A DNA stretch of 64,000 nucleotides from Acanthochromis polyacanthus (lineage: Eukaryota; Chordata; Actinopteri; Pomacentridae). The DNA lies in the NCBI RefSeq assembly GCF_021347895.1, contig NC_067129.1, positions 29,487,690 through 29,551,689 on the forward strand, in the 5' to 3' direction. Position numbers and translations under genes: made by a program. The notes beneath the pieces were generated by a model. The model saw nothing but the letters and a program-made list of their open reading frames with translations, did not search any database and was not told the origin of the DNA. Positions 57,501 to 64,000 of the stretch are shown here, piece after piece (position 1 is the stretch's first letter; every line of letters starts with the position of its first letter).

Positions 57501-60500
57501 AACATGTTGCTGCGAGACAAAATCCAGCATCGACTTAAAGTGCAACAAAAACTTGAGCTGTGTCTCTATCGGTGTCCGAGGATAAATAAAACATTCACGC
57601 ATGCAGTTTGATTTTCTGCCGTGTTTCTGAGGCCCGGTTGTGTTTTGCTTCCACCACATGAATAATAATGAGCTAACAAAAAGCCTCGCAGCCATAAATG
57701 TAAAGTTAGGATCTTGTAAAACAGGGATTTTAATGCTGGGAGATTATGAATGTCTCCTGCATCGCTCAGAACGGACTCAACCTGAGGTCCTTCTGCAGCT
57801 GTCTTTTTTCCTTTTGTGTCCAACCTGGTGTGATACCTGGACCAGAGGGCAGTACAGAAAGTTACTAATAAGCAGGGTGGAAGAAAGACGAAGAAAAAAA
57901 ATCAATGTCAGCTGTGAAATTAGTTATCTCTGCCCAGCGCGTACTGTTTGATGCTGTTGCCATGGAAACAAGCATCAAGAAAGCAAGGGCATTTTTTTAT
58001 TGCCCGTTTTTTAAAGGGCAGTATGGGAAAGTTTATGTGCCATGAATAAAAAAATCTCGTGTAATTTACTTTTTAATGCATGCTTTTAGAAGAGTTTTCT
58101 GCCGCCGACTGTCTGCCGGTTTAAGACAACTTTTTACTATGAATAAATACTTTCTTGGCTCCATCTGTGCAGGTTTGATTATTTCTGCCTCCGGAGCAGC
58201 TCTGCAGAACTGAAACTCTGCCAGAGTGATATACAGAGAATCAGTTTTAGATTTTTTTCTTTCCTGCACGTGAGGTGGCGTTGCCTCGGCGCTCTGGGAT
58301 CCCGTACGTTGTGACATTATCGCGCCGTGTGAGCCGGAAATGCTCGGCGTTCCCACACCAGTGTCACCAGCAGCTTTAGATGAACTGTACCGCCCAATAA
58401 AGTAATTGTGTTTTGCATGCGAGCCAGGCCTGGCTGTCTGTACAGCAGCAGTTTGGCTGGAAGGATTAACATGAGAGCCTGTTAATCTCCTCACCTCAGG
58501 AGACTGGCTGTCTGCACTCTATCAGCTAATGGGGATCTTAATAAAAAGGGAACCAAATTGAATATCTGAGGGTACAAAATAGGCCTAAGAGGCACAGCTA
58601 GGCAAGCGCTGATAGCGGAATTTATTAATATCATAATCTTGACCAAAATAATAACCTTGGTGAGGGATATTATCAAAGTAATTACTTAAATAAGATGAGA
58701 AAGGCTTCAGAAACAGTGTTGAGATGTGAACGCTTTCCTCGGCAGGCTCAGACCGGGTTGTCGATGGCCATTATTCATTTTGCACTCGCAGGTTTAAATG
58801 TAAGACTTCCTCACATTTTGCTCGAGGCTTAAAGACACTCAGGCGCAAAGTTATCATTGAGAGTTAAGGTGGAATTACACCAATGCATCAGAGTACAGAT
58901 ATTAAACTGTTGTTGAGTCTGGTGTAGAAATCAGATTTTTCATTTTTTTTATTATGGACACTGAGAAAAGACTTCCTGCTATATCACTAAATAATAGAAG
59001 CTCCAGAGATGGCTGGTAGTTGGTGGGGGATTGGGAGGACATCAAGTGTTGTGAAACCCTTAAAAGTCTGTATTTTGGTGAGAATGTCCTGATTGAAGGC
59101 GCTTTTTAACCAGTCACTATGAGCTTTAACCTAAGCCCAATGCTTTGTTTACTTTAAGTGTCAGAAAGGGAAAGAAAAATTTGTAGCAGAACACTAGGGG
59201 TGCAAATTTTGAACTTTTTGTTGCTAATCAGCAGCGACATCCGTAGTCACCAAATCATGTGTCTATTGATCGTTTAGGTCAACAGATCCCTTTCTATGGT
59301 CATAATTTCCTTTAGACAGGCAGGAGACTAGATTTTGTCTTTTCTAATGTGACTAAGCATGGTAGTTGTCTCCATATTGGTCTATAATCTAAATCTGACC
59401 TTCTCCCAACCACAGTACAAACCCAAAGATCAGAGAGAATCCTCTGAACTGATGCTGGCATTGCTTGCATGTACTGCTGCTCTGTCAATGTCACTGATAT
59501 TAATAAACCTTACTCCTCATCCTCTCTCGACATCGCTGAACTTCCACAATATATGTCACTGAGCTATAGGAAAACTATCCTAGCCAATACCAGCTAGCTT
59601 TAAACAAAAATCTCCCGTTGGAAGTCATTAAGCATCACAAAAGTCTTTGTCATGGTGCGCATTGCTAGCTAAACCCTCACAATGCTCTCTGCTTGCCAAC
59701 CAGAGCTTCCTGTGACGACCTTGACTTGTTAATACAGCATTAAAGAAGTGCAACAATATATTCAAGCTTAGAAAGAAGGTTCCTGACCACCAACAGAGCA
59801 TGTTTTACCTTAACGATATCGACATCAACGTTCAATCCTTTGTTCACTTCCACTGTCACACAGTTGTCTTAAAGTGAGAGTATAACTTGTGGTAGAGATA
59901 TTGTGGTCAGATATTTTCTTTACATTTAATAACTGATTAATTGACAACAGAGTACGGCTGAGGTTCAACCTGTGTGAATTTGAAGGTTTTAGTAAAGGAG
60001 TTGGGTCACAAACACATCTTTTCTCTATTCAGAGGTCATCAACCATCACAGAGTCTTTGTCATGGTGCCCGTTGCTAGCTAAACTCCCACAATGCTCTCT
60101 GCTTGCCAACATTAACTACCTGTGACCACTTTGTGTGGTTACTGCAGCATTAAAGAGGTTCAACCAGGTACTACAGCTAATCTACAGTACAGACACCCTC
60201 TAACTCTACATTCAAGCTTAGAAACAAGGCTCCTGAACACCTACATGAAAGAAACGAACAACTTAGATGTTGACATGCATTTTTTTAATGTATTGTGCGG
60301 GCATTCACTGGTAAAGCAAATCCACTATATGGATTTTAGTGACTTTACTGTACTTAAAACTGGTGTCTGATTAGGGCTTGTCGATATTAAATGAAATGAT
60401 CAAAAAACTGGATGTAGTTTTTGTCTCCTCTGATCCTGATCACAGAATTGTTTGGCTAAAAGTGTTGAGAAACGGCAAAAATCTCCAAAGAACACCTCGC

Positions 60501-61062
60501 TTTCACTTCATCTGCTCCGCTCTGTCAACACTGAGCTCCACTTAAAGGTAAATAAGCGTCACCTGTGCTGTTTACTGAGCTCGTTAAGAGGCCGATAAAG
60601 TCTGGCCTGAGGGAAGTTCTGATAAATTTGAAGGGGAGCATTAGAAATGGCCCTCAAAGAAACAACAAAGACAAGCACCTTTAGCTCTTTTCAAACATAG
60701 AAAATCAGATACACAAAGCTTTCGTTACAGGTTTGCCTGAGGGCAGAAGGAAAGAGGATTATGTCACATCTCGGCAACAACATTAATTTCCAGGAGGACG
60801 TCTTTTATTCTAATTATGAGCATGACCCTGATGCAAACAGATAAAGAGGCGGCAGGCTGGATGGTTACAGAATCTCAAGTAAAAAAGATGAAATCTCGTC
60901 TGCCTTCAGGCACTTTAATTGCAAATAATAAAGACACCAGTTACCTTGAAGGAGATCTCGTACTGCTCTCCTCCCCAGATCTCCAAGCCGGTGTCGTATC
61001 CTCCCAGCTCCCAGAACCACTTCCTGTCCACAGCGAACAGTCCACCGGCCATCACTGGAGAC
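42418..61062 (-). CDS. galnt10: Polypeptide GalNAc-transferase, last six coding exons (GALNT10-type)
   Basis: Type II Golgi enzyme of family GT27 that moves GalNAc from UDP-GalNAc to Ser/Thr, starting mucin-type O-glycans; GALNT10 is known to prefer already glycosylated peptides. Exons (minus): 61062-60945, 53093-52986, 48382-48161, 46030-45914, 44213-44064, 42582-42418. Every junction has AG acceptor and GT donor, and the frame is continuous for 292 residues plus a split first codon. Residues 1-39 hold [13 protein letters not shown] and the family WGGEQYE motif; then [16 protein letters not shown] and [19 protein letters not shown] close the catalytic domain; from WGE|IRNVGSG on is a ricin-type lectin domain with QLW and QQW signatures and paired cysteines. 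The remembered human GALNT10 matches across the whole length, but some lectin positions ([23 protein letters not shown]) look more like GALNTL6, so a fish paralogue is possible. The 5' exons lie beyond the window. Confidence 0.93.
42751..43330 (+). repeat. Direct repeat (proximal copy) and GGTCATTTTGCATCA minisatellite in the last galnt10 intron
   Basis: 42751-42860 repeats CATAATACTGATGGTCAACG, AGAGAAAATGAACAG and TTTAGACTGAGAGACCTGGA. 42880-43330 is a degenerate array of TTTTGGTCATTTTG / TTGCATCATTTT. Confidence 0.7.
43340..44060. other. galnt10 intron, unique DNA
   Basis: Nothing recognised between the minisatellite and the next exon. Confidence 0.5.
44064..44213 (-). CDS. galnt10: galnt10 exon, lectin beta repeat
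   Basis: Exon of 150 bp (50 codons, phase 0/0). The acceptor is TCGCTGCAG|GTGTTG and the donor AGGAAG|GTATCC. It encodes [40 protein letters not shown] and [10 protein letters not shown]. This is the beta subrepeat with its cysteine pair and a QxW signature (QLW). Strong conservation with vertebrate GALNT10/GALNTL6 makes this one of the surest exons in the window. Confidence 0.96.
44230..45140. other. galnt10 intron, unique AT-rich DNA
   Basis: Short duplication only (44560-44640 versus 44685-44760, GTCAGATTGTCTGG / GTCAGATTTTCTAG). No other feature. Confidence 0.45.
45160..45570 (-). repeat. Cluster of four degenerate tRNA-like modules
   Basis: On the minus strand, B-box-like motifs occur at about 45172 (GGTTTGAGTCC), 45317 (GGTTCAAGTCC), 45438 (GGTTCATGTCC) and 45501 (GGTTTGAATCC). 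Three are preceded by A-box-like TAGCTGTGTTGG, TAGCTCACCTGG and TAGTTCACCTGG at tRNA-like distance. Acceptor stems do not pair well, so these are tRNA-derived repeat units (SINE heads) rather than tRNA genes. No LINE-like tail was identified. Confidence 0.55.
45914..46030 (-). CDS. galnt10: galnt10 exon, lectin alpha repeat
   Basis: Exon of 117 bp (39 codons, phase 0/0). The acceptor is TCCTTCCAG|ATCCGG and the donor GGACAG|GTGAGG. It encodes [20 protein letters not shown] and [19 protein letters not shown], the alpha subrepeat of the ricin-type domain. The two cysteines (GMC and ESC) are spaced as in the family disulfide. The longer open frame that overlaps this exon in a different frame is not the coding frame. 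Confidence 0.93.
46130..46965. other. galnt10 intron, unique DNA
   Basis: No feature except an A-run near 46945-46960. Confidence 0.45.
46970..48100 (-). repeat. 212-bp GAAnnTTC family, clearest tandem array
   Basis: The anchor GAACGTTC after AGAA recurs at 47108, 47323, 47532 and 47747 (spacing 215, 209, 215). Each unit runs AGAAGAACGTTCTATAATGT, CTCAGAACATTGCAGCCAGA, ATGTTCCACCTCTG, TGTCATCTAAGGCC, then TGTTTTCCAAATG and TTGTTATCATT. Several GAAnnTTC palindromes (GAACGTTC, GAATGTTC, GAAGGTTC) occur per unit. It ends about 60 bp from the galnt10 exon at 48161. Confidence 0.9.
48161..48382 (-). CDS. galnt10: galnt10 exon linking catalytic and lectin domains
   Basis: Exon of 222 bp (74 codons, phase 0/0). 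The acceptor is GATTCCAG|AACCTG and the donor GGAGAG|GTGAGA. It encodes [31 protein letters not shown], then NCKSFKWFM and [19 protein letters not shown]. The [12 protein letters not shown] linker is the part most specific to GALNT10/GALNTL6 in memory. The exon lies 60-70 bp from the edge of a 212-bp-family tandem array on its 3' side and next to the ISL2EU-like insertion in the intron on its 5' side. Confidence 0.95.
48554..48751 (+). pseudogene. THAP-domain first exon (transposase fragment)
   Basis: The ATG at 48554 gives 62 codons to TAG (48740-48742): [10 protein letters not shown] with the first Cys pair, then [32 protein letters not shown] and NKNQ. This is the usual THAP order (C-x4-C, F-x-F-P, W) and the C-x2-H half would follow after YVC. 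Here a TAG separates NKNQ from YV, and GTAAGT (donor at 48752) follows. The stop interrupts the domain, so this copy is likely dead unless splicing removes it. The next exon was not found inside the element. Confidence 0.75.
49095..49700 (-). pseudogene. SWIM-finger protein, first two exons (YqaJ-associated transposon gene fragment)
   Basis: Exon 1 is 49700-49417: [14 protein letters not shown]..., [22 protein letters not shown]. The donor is GCAGG|GTAAGC. Exon 2 is 49313-49095: acceptor TTTACAG|CGCGCC, continuing [50 protein letters not shown], with a possible donor GCAG|GTAGGA (otherwise TAG at 49091-49093). Joining the exons restores CxC-x(n)-CxH (CSCTAGAPGYCSH), a SWIM zinc finger, in frame across the intron. 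In relatives I remember, SWIM precedes a YqaJ nuclease domain, which is missing here. Both exons are free of stops. Confidence 0.7.
49860..50400 (+). repeat. Dispersed repeat R2, two tandem copies about 330 bp apart
   Basis: Each has CAGTTTGTCTTAAACACAT, AGAGGTCA, GTCTTTGTCAT(G/A), TTG(G/C)TAGCTAAACTCC and TCTCTGGTT. Related copies lie at 59615-59720 and 60035-60140. Confidence 0.65.
50401..51535. other. galnt10 intron, unique DNA
   Basis: No feature recognised. 50500-50750 is less AT-rich and non-repetitive. Confidence 0.45.
51540..52750 (+). repeat. 212-bp GAAnnTTC family, tandem block G
   Basis: Plus orientation: GACAGAATGTTCTTTATAAG, AAAGGCGGAACATTGTGGCT, GAGATGTTCTGGGGATG, CACAGTGTTCAGTGATAAG. 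51930-52150 carries unrelated sequence. Confidence 0.75.
52986..53093 (-). CDS. galnt10: galnt10 exon, end of catalytic domain
   Basis: Exon of 108 bp (36 codons, phase 0 at both ends). The acceptor is CTCTGCAG|GTGTGG and the donor GGCAAAG|GTAATC. It encodes [20 protein letters not shown] followed by [16 protein letters not shown]. The C-S-R-V-G-H element and following basic stretch are highly conserved in GT27 enzymes and lie near the donor-sugar and active-site loop. Confidence 0.95.
53100..53480. other. galnt10 intron, unique DNA
   Basis: No feature recognised. Confidence 0.4.
53490..54305. repeat. TTG/TTA trinucleotide-rich tract 1
   Basis: About 800 bp of mixed TTG, TTA, CTG, ATT triplets (for example GTTGTTATTGTTGTTATTGC). 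The galnt10 pre-mRNA would carry AAC/AAU/CAG-rich sequence here. Open frames of poly-Leu/Val/Ile or Asn type are artefacts. Confidence 0.9.
54310..56570. other. galnt10 intron, unique DNA
   Basis: Only a run of about 29 A (55643-55671) stands out. No exon or mobile element recognised. Confidence 0.45.
56572..57175. repeat. TTG/TTA trinucleotide-rich tract 2
   Basis: Same composition and orientation as 53490-54305, about 600 bp. A (GAA)n patch follows near 57406-57425. Confidence 0.9.
57180..59340. other. galnt10 intron, unique DNA with a possible conserved noncoding stretch
   Basis: 58250-58700 is non-repetitive, of even composition and contains homeodomain-like AT cores (AGCTAATGGGGATC, CCTGTTAATCTCC). 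No coding support. Confidence 0.3.
59345..60140 (+). repeat. Dispersed repeats R1 (copy 3) and R2 (copies 3-4)
   Basis: 59345-59565 matches R1 (TATAATCTAAATCTGACCTT, AGAGAATCCTCTGAACTGAT). 59615-59720 and 60035-60140 match R2 (GTCTTTGTCATGGTG, TTGCTAGCTAAAC, AATGCTCTCTGCTTGCCAAC). Confidence 0.65.
60150..60940. other. galnt10 intron, unique DNA
   Basis: No feature recognised. Confidence 0.45.
60945..61062 (-). CDS. galnt10: galnt10 exon with the WGGE catalytic motif
   Basis: Exon of 118 bp. The acceptor reads CCTGCAG|GTCTCC; the first G completes a codon split in phase 2, then [23 protein letters not shown] and [14 protein letters not shown] follow. The donor is TTCAAG|GTAACT. It carries the Gal/GalNAc-T motif around WGGEQYE of the catalytic domain; Gln in place of the common Asn of WGGEN is expected for the GALNT10 group. 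No candidate for the preceding exon (remembered to include the AFDWEMYYKR region) was seen between here and base 64000. Confidence 0.95.
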
Positions 61063-61339
61063 CTGCAGGACAGAACACAATTCATGCAGCAGATTTAATC
61101 GATTAGTGATTCCCAAACGGTGAATATAGAGGATTTTTGTATCATTTAATAATGCAGTCATGGTTCAGAACATCTACACATGTATGGACATTTTAGGTCA
61201 TTTTGAGTCTTTTTTTGTTGTTGTTTGAACCCCCTTGCACTGTGTTTTATGACAATAAATGCCATTTGCTTTGACATTTAGTTGTTTTTTGCAAAAAAAA
61301 AAAAAAAAAATCCTTATCTTAGATGACTTACCAAGGCAC

Positions 61340-62640
61340 TGCAGGTAGGACTGGAGTTTCTACTGGAGACATTCTGGTGTCAAAGTTCAGATAAAACAGC
61401 TTTTGGTCAGTCTGCTTTCCTAGTAAAGGCTGTGGGGAAACAAAATCCCGTTCTCACAAACTTCAGAGACTTTAGAAGCTTTGAATTTTTAAAACCAGCA
61501 TCAAGGTTTGGTTGAAGTCATCTTTATTCAATAAGTACCTTTTACTTATTGTATTAACTGATTTTTACCACCTCACACTAGTGAACTCTTAGGTTTTTAT
61601 TGTTTTTAGTGTGTATTTATTTTCCTGTGGTTGTTCTGTCCACTCCCCCTGCAAAAACAAACACTAAAATAACAGTCAAAACGTATGCGTTGTTCAGTGC
61701 AGATGTCATTTCACATCATTTTGAACACATTTTTCAGGTTCTTAGCCCCCAGATGTGCTTGAATTTTCTTCCATTCCAGCATCGACTAGAGATATTTGGG
61801 AACCAAAGTTCAGAAAAAAACTGCTTTTGGTCAATCTGCTTTCTTTGTAAAAGCTGTGGGGAAATAAAATTTCATTCTCACAAACTTCAGAAACTCAGGA
61901 AATCAACTGTAACCACCAATAGCCTTTAATTAGTTGTATTTACTGATTTCATGATCTCACACTAATGAACTTGTAGGTTTTCTACTGTTTTTTTGTGTGT
62001 GTTTATTGTTTTGTGGCTGTTTTTTTTGTGTACATGAGCAGGAACAACAGATGCTATTCCCTGCTAGCTGACTCTGGCTTAAATTGTGCACTCTCCCTGC
62101 AAAAACAAGCATCGTAATGATAATAAAAATGAATAAAAATGCATATATTGGATAGGCTCCAGCACCCCCCGCGAGATAAAGCGGTGCATAGAGAATGAAT
62201 GGATGGTATATATTGGTCAGTGCATATGTCATTTCACATAATTTTCAGCAGTTTTTATGTTCTGAACCCCCTGGTGTGCTTGCATTTTCTTTCACTACTA
62301 GAGATATTTGTGTACCACAGTTCAGAAAAAAAAAAGCTTTAGCTTTCTCACTGAAAGCTGTGAGGAATTAAGATTCCATTCTCACAAACTTTAGAGACTC
62401 GGGAAGCTTTGTGGTGTCTAAAATCCGCCTTTTATTTATTGTAATAGCTGATTTTTTGACTCACACTGAAGGATTTTTAGGTTTTGTGTAGTTTTTGTCT
62501 GTATTTGAACAGGAACAACTGATGCAAATTCACTGCAAGCTGACTCTGGTTATAATTGTGTACTCTCCCTGTAAAAACAAGCACCCAAATAATAAATAGT
62601 ACAAAAATGTAAACATTGTTCTGTGCATATGTCATTTTCT
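61340..62640 (+). repeat. Three diverged tandem copies of a 420-510 bp unit
   Basis: CAGCTTTTGGTCAGTCTGCT (about 61397), CTGCTTTTGGTCAATCTGCT (about 61820) and a shortened third copy (about 62330), each followed by CTGTGGGGAA or CTGTGAGGAA, then TTCTCACAAACTT. Lies in the galnt10 intron. Confidence 0.65.
62149..62212 (+). repeat. Fragment of a widespread teleost repeat
   Basis: GGATAGGCTCCAGCACCCCC, GAGATAAAGCGGTGCATAGA, GAATGGATGG. This is the typical 3' part of a very common fish interspersed repeat, inserted in the second tandem copy. Confidence 0.7.
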
Positions 62641-62649
62641 GTGACCACA

Positions 62650-64000
62650 GCACCACCTTATACCATCTGTAGTCGCCTTCAAAAATCTGCAAGAAATGAG
62701 CTTAAAAAATGCCATGTATCTATAAGAAAAACAACAAAAAACATACAAAGAGAGCAAGAAAACAATTCAGGGGGATGCAGGCATCCAGTCAGAGTGCATG
62801 TCTTTACGGTGGCACTATTTCTCAGCAGATAATGAAGATGCTCTGCTCAGTGCAGAACCAATTAACCCACTACAGAGCGCCGTGGCTGCTGTCTGCTGCC
62901 ATGAGGAGAGTTCAGGCCTTGTTAGCCGCTGTGTTGCTGCTGCTGCACACCTGAGGCATGAAAAACCAGGACAGCAGGTGCTCACACACACAAAAGCACG
63001 AGCTTATTGCGAGGAACTTCGCCGACCGGAGCCCGATCCTCGACCCCGAATCCGATTTAAGGCGCCTCTAATCTCGACAATCAATCAACACCCGAGCAGA
63101 TCTTTCTCGTCTTCCTGTAGCCCCGAAACAAACGCAGGTCGGAAACATCACAACACACACACATGCTCGCAGGAATGCCGGGTTGTCATAGTTACGAGCT
63201 TTTCATCAGGTGGAAACGGGAGGAAGGCAGCCAGCAGGTAGTCTTCTCTCACCAAACTGGTCCCTGAGGAGGATCAATTAAAGGCAAACATGGCGGCTGC
63301 TGCACCCTCCTGAGCCCCGAGCACAGAGTACGGCTTTCCTTCTTCTAGGGCGAAAACAATGAAACTAATCTGGCGGCGATTACAGAAACCTCAGTTCTTC
63401 TCCCAAGCATTCACATTTTTGCATATATTTAATGTCCGAGCACCAAAGGTGAGGAGGGCCCTCTTTAAACTCGTGGGTTTCTTCTTTTGGTTTTTTCTCA
63501 TGTCTTTTGAATCGTAGCTTTGCAGGCCAAAAATTACTTGAAAATGGCTGAAAATTTGCACACTCATCAGGAACGGCAACAAATTTGATATTTTATTGAA
63601 CTTGCACAGGTGTGAGCCAAAGCGGATCAATAGCGCCACCTGGAAAATTTCAACCACGAGCTACGACCAGTGCATGTGACCTGCAGCTGTGAAATCTGGC
63701 AGGCAAAAGTTACTCATCATGACGCACTAAAGTATAAATGACAACCATACCTAAAACACAACAGGAAGGCAGAGGCTTTGAATTATGTGTCATATTTTAG
63801 ATGGTTTTGGACCAATTTCTGAACATTTTCAAAGCTAGCAACCCAAACAGGCTAACCCCGACAGAGCTCAAATCTGGCCAGGATGTACACCAGGGATGGG
63901 TGATTAAAAATGATCAAAATGCTACGCCAAAGATGAGGACGTGGAAATGGAAGCTGGTGGACTTTTGACAATTCACTGTGACACAGGAAATGCTGTGGAA
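62650..64000. other. galnt10 intron, unique DNA to the window end
   Basis: 62870-63400 is GC-richer and non-repetitive (AAAGGCAAACATGGCGGCTG, CTAATCTGGCGGCGATTACA) and could contain regulatory DNA. No upstream galnt10 exon was found. Confidence 0.4.

Noticed and set aside
60865..61161. 98-codon minus-strand frame over the galnt10 WGGE exon
   Set aside because: Wrong frame; the true exon uses the frame giving SPVMAGG...WGGEQYE with proper splice sites.

Overview
This window looks like ray-finned fish (teleost, probably percomorph) nuclear DNA. The one clear gene is split into vertebrate-type exons with GT-AG introns, and almost everything else is fish-type interspersed repeats, minisatellites and DNA-transposon relics. 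No prokaryotic-type genes, rRNA, true tRNA or CRISPR array are visible.

Right part (about 42-64 kb, minus strand): the last six coding exons of a polypeptide N-acetylgalactosaminyltransferase, best matched to galnt10. In transcript order they are 61062-60945, 53093-52986, 48382-48161, 46030-45914, 44213-44064 and 42582-42418 (stop). They encode the end of the GT27 catalytic domain and the whole C-terminal ricin-type lectin domain. The 5' exons lie beyond base 64000. The introns carry tandem repeats, two long TTG/TTA-rich tracts, a cluster of tRNA-like modules and a composite ISL2EU/IS4EU-like transposon that keeps the front ends of two different transposon genes.

Left and middle part (1-42 kb): apparently intergenic DNA 3' of galnt10. 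At the extreme left is a short intronless minus-strand unit (TATA box, ORF, AATAAA) of unknown identity, possibly a gene or part of a retroelement. The rest is repeats: a family with a unit of about 212 bp and many GAAnnTTC palindromes in at least nine blocks and both orientations; three AT-rich minisatellite fields; two TTTTGTC-type minisatellites on opposite strands; two solo LTRs with 5-bp target duplications; two hAT elements inserted back to back at one 8-bp target inside one of those LTRs, with a further long-inverted-repeat element nested in the first; a PIF/Harbinger deletion derivative with a paralogous empty site in the same window; two TTAA-flanked (piggyBac-type) MITEs; and several Tc1/mariner remnants.

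The main interest is the mobile-element archaeology. Two unrelated deletion derivatives (Harbinger-like and ISL2EU-like) both keep the 5' ends of two convergent genes next to their terminal repeats and have lost the middle. Insertions also tend to fall within copies of the 212-bp family. All family assignments were made by eye, without database searches.
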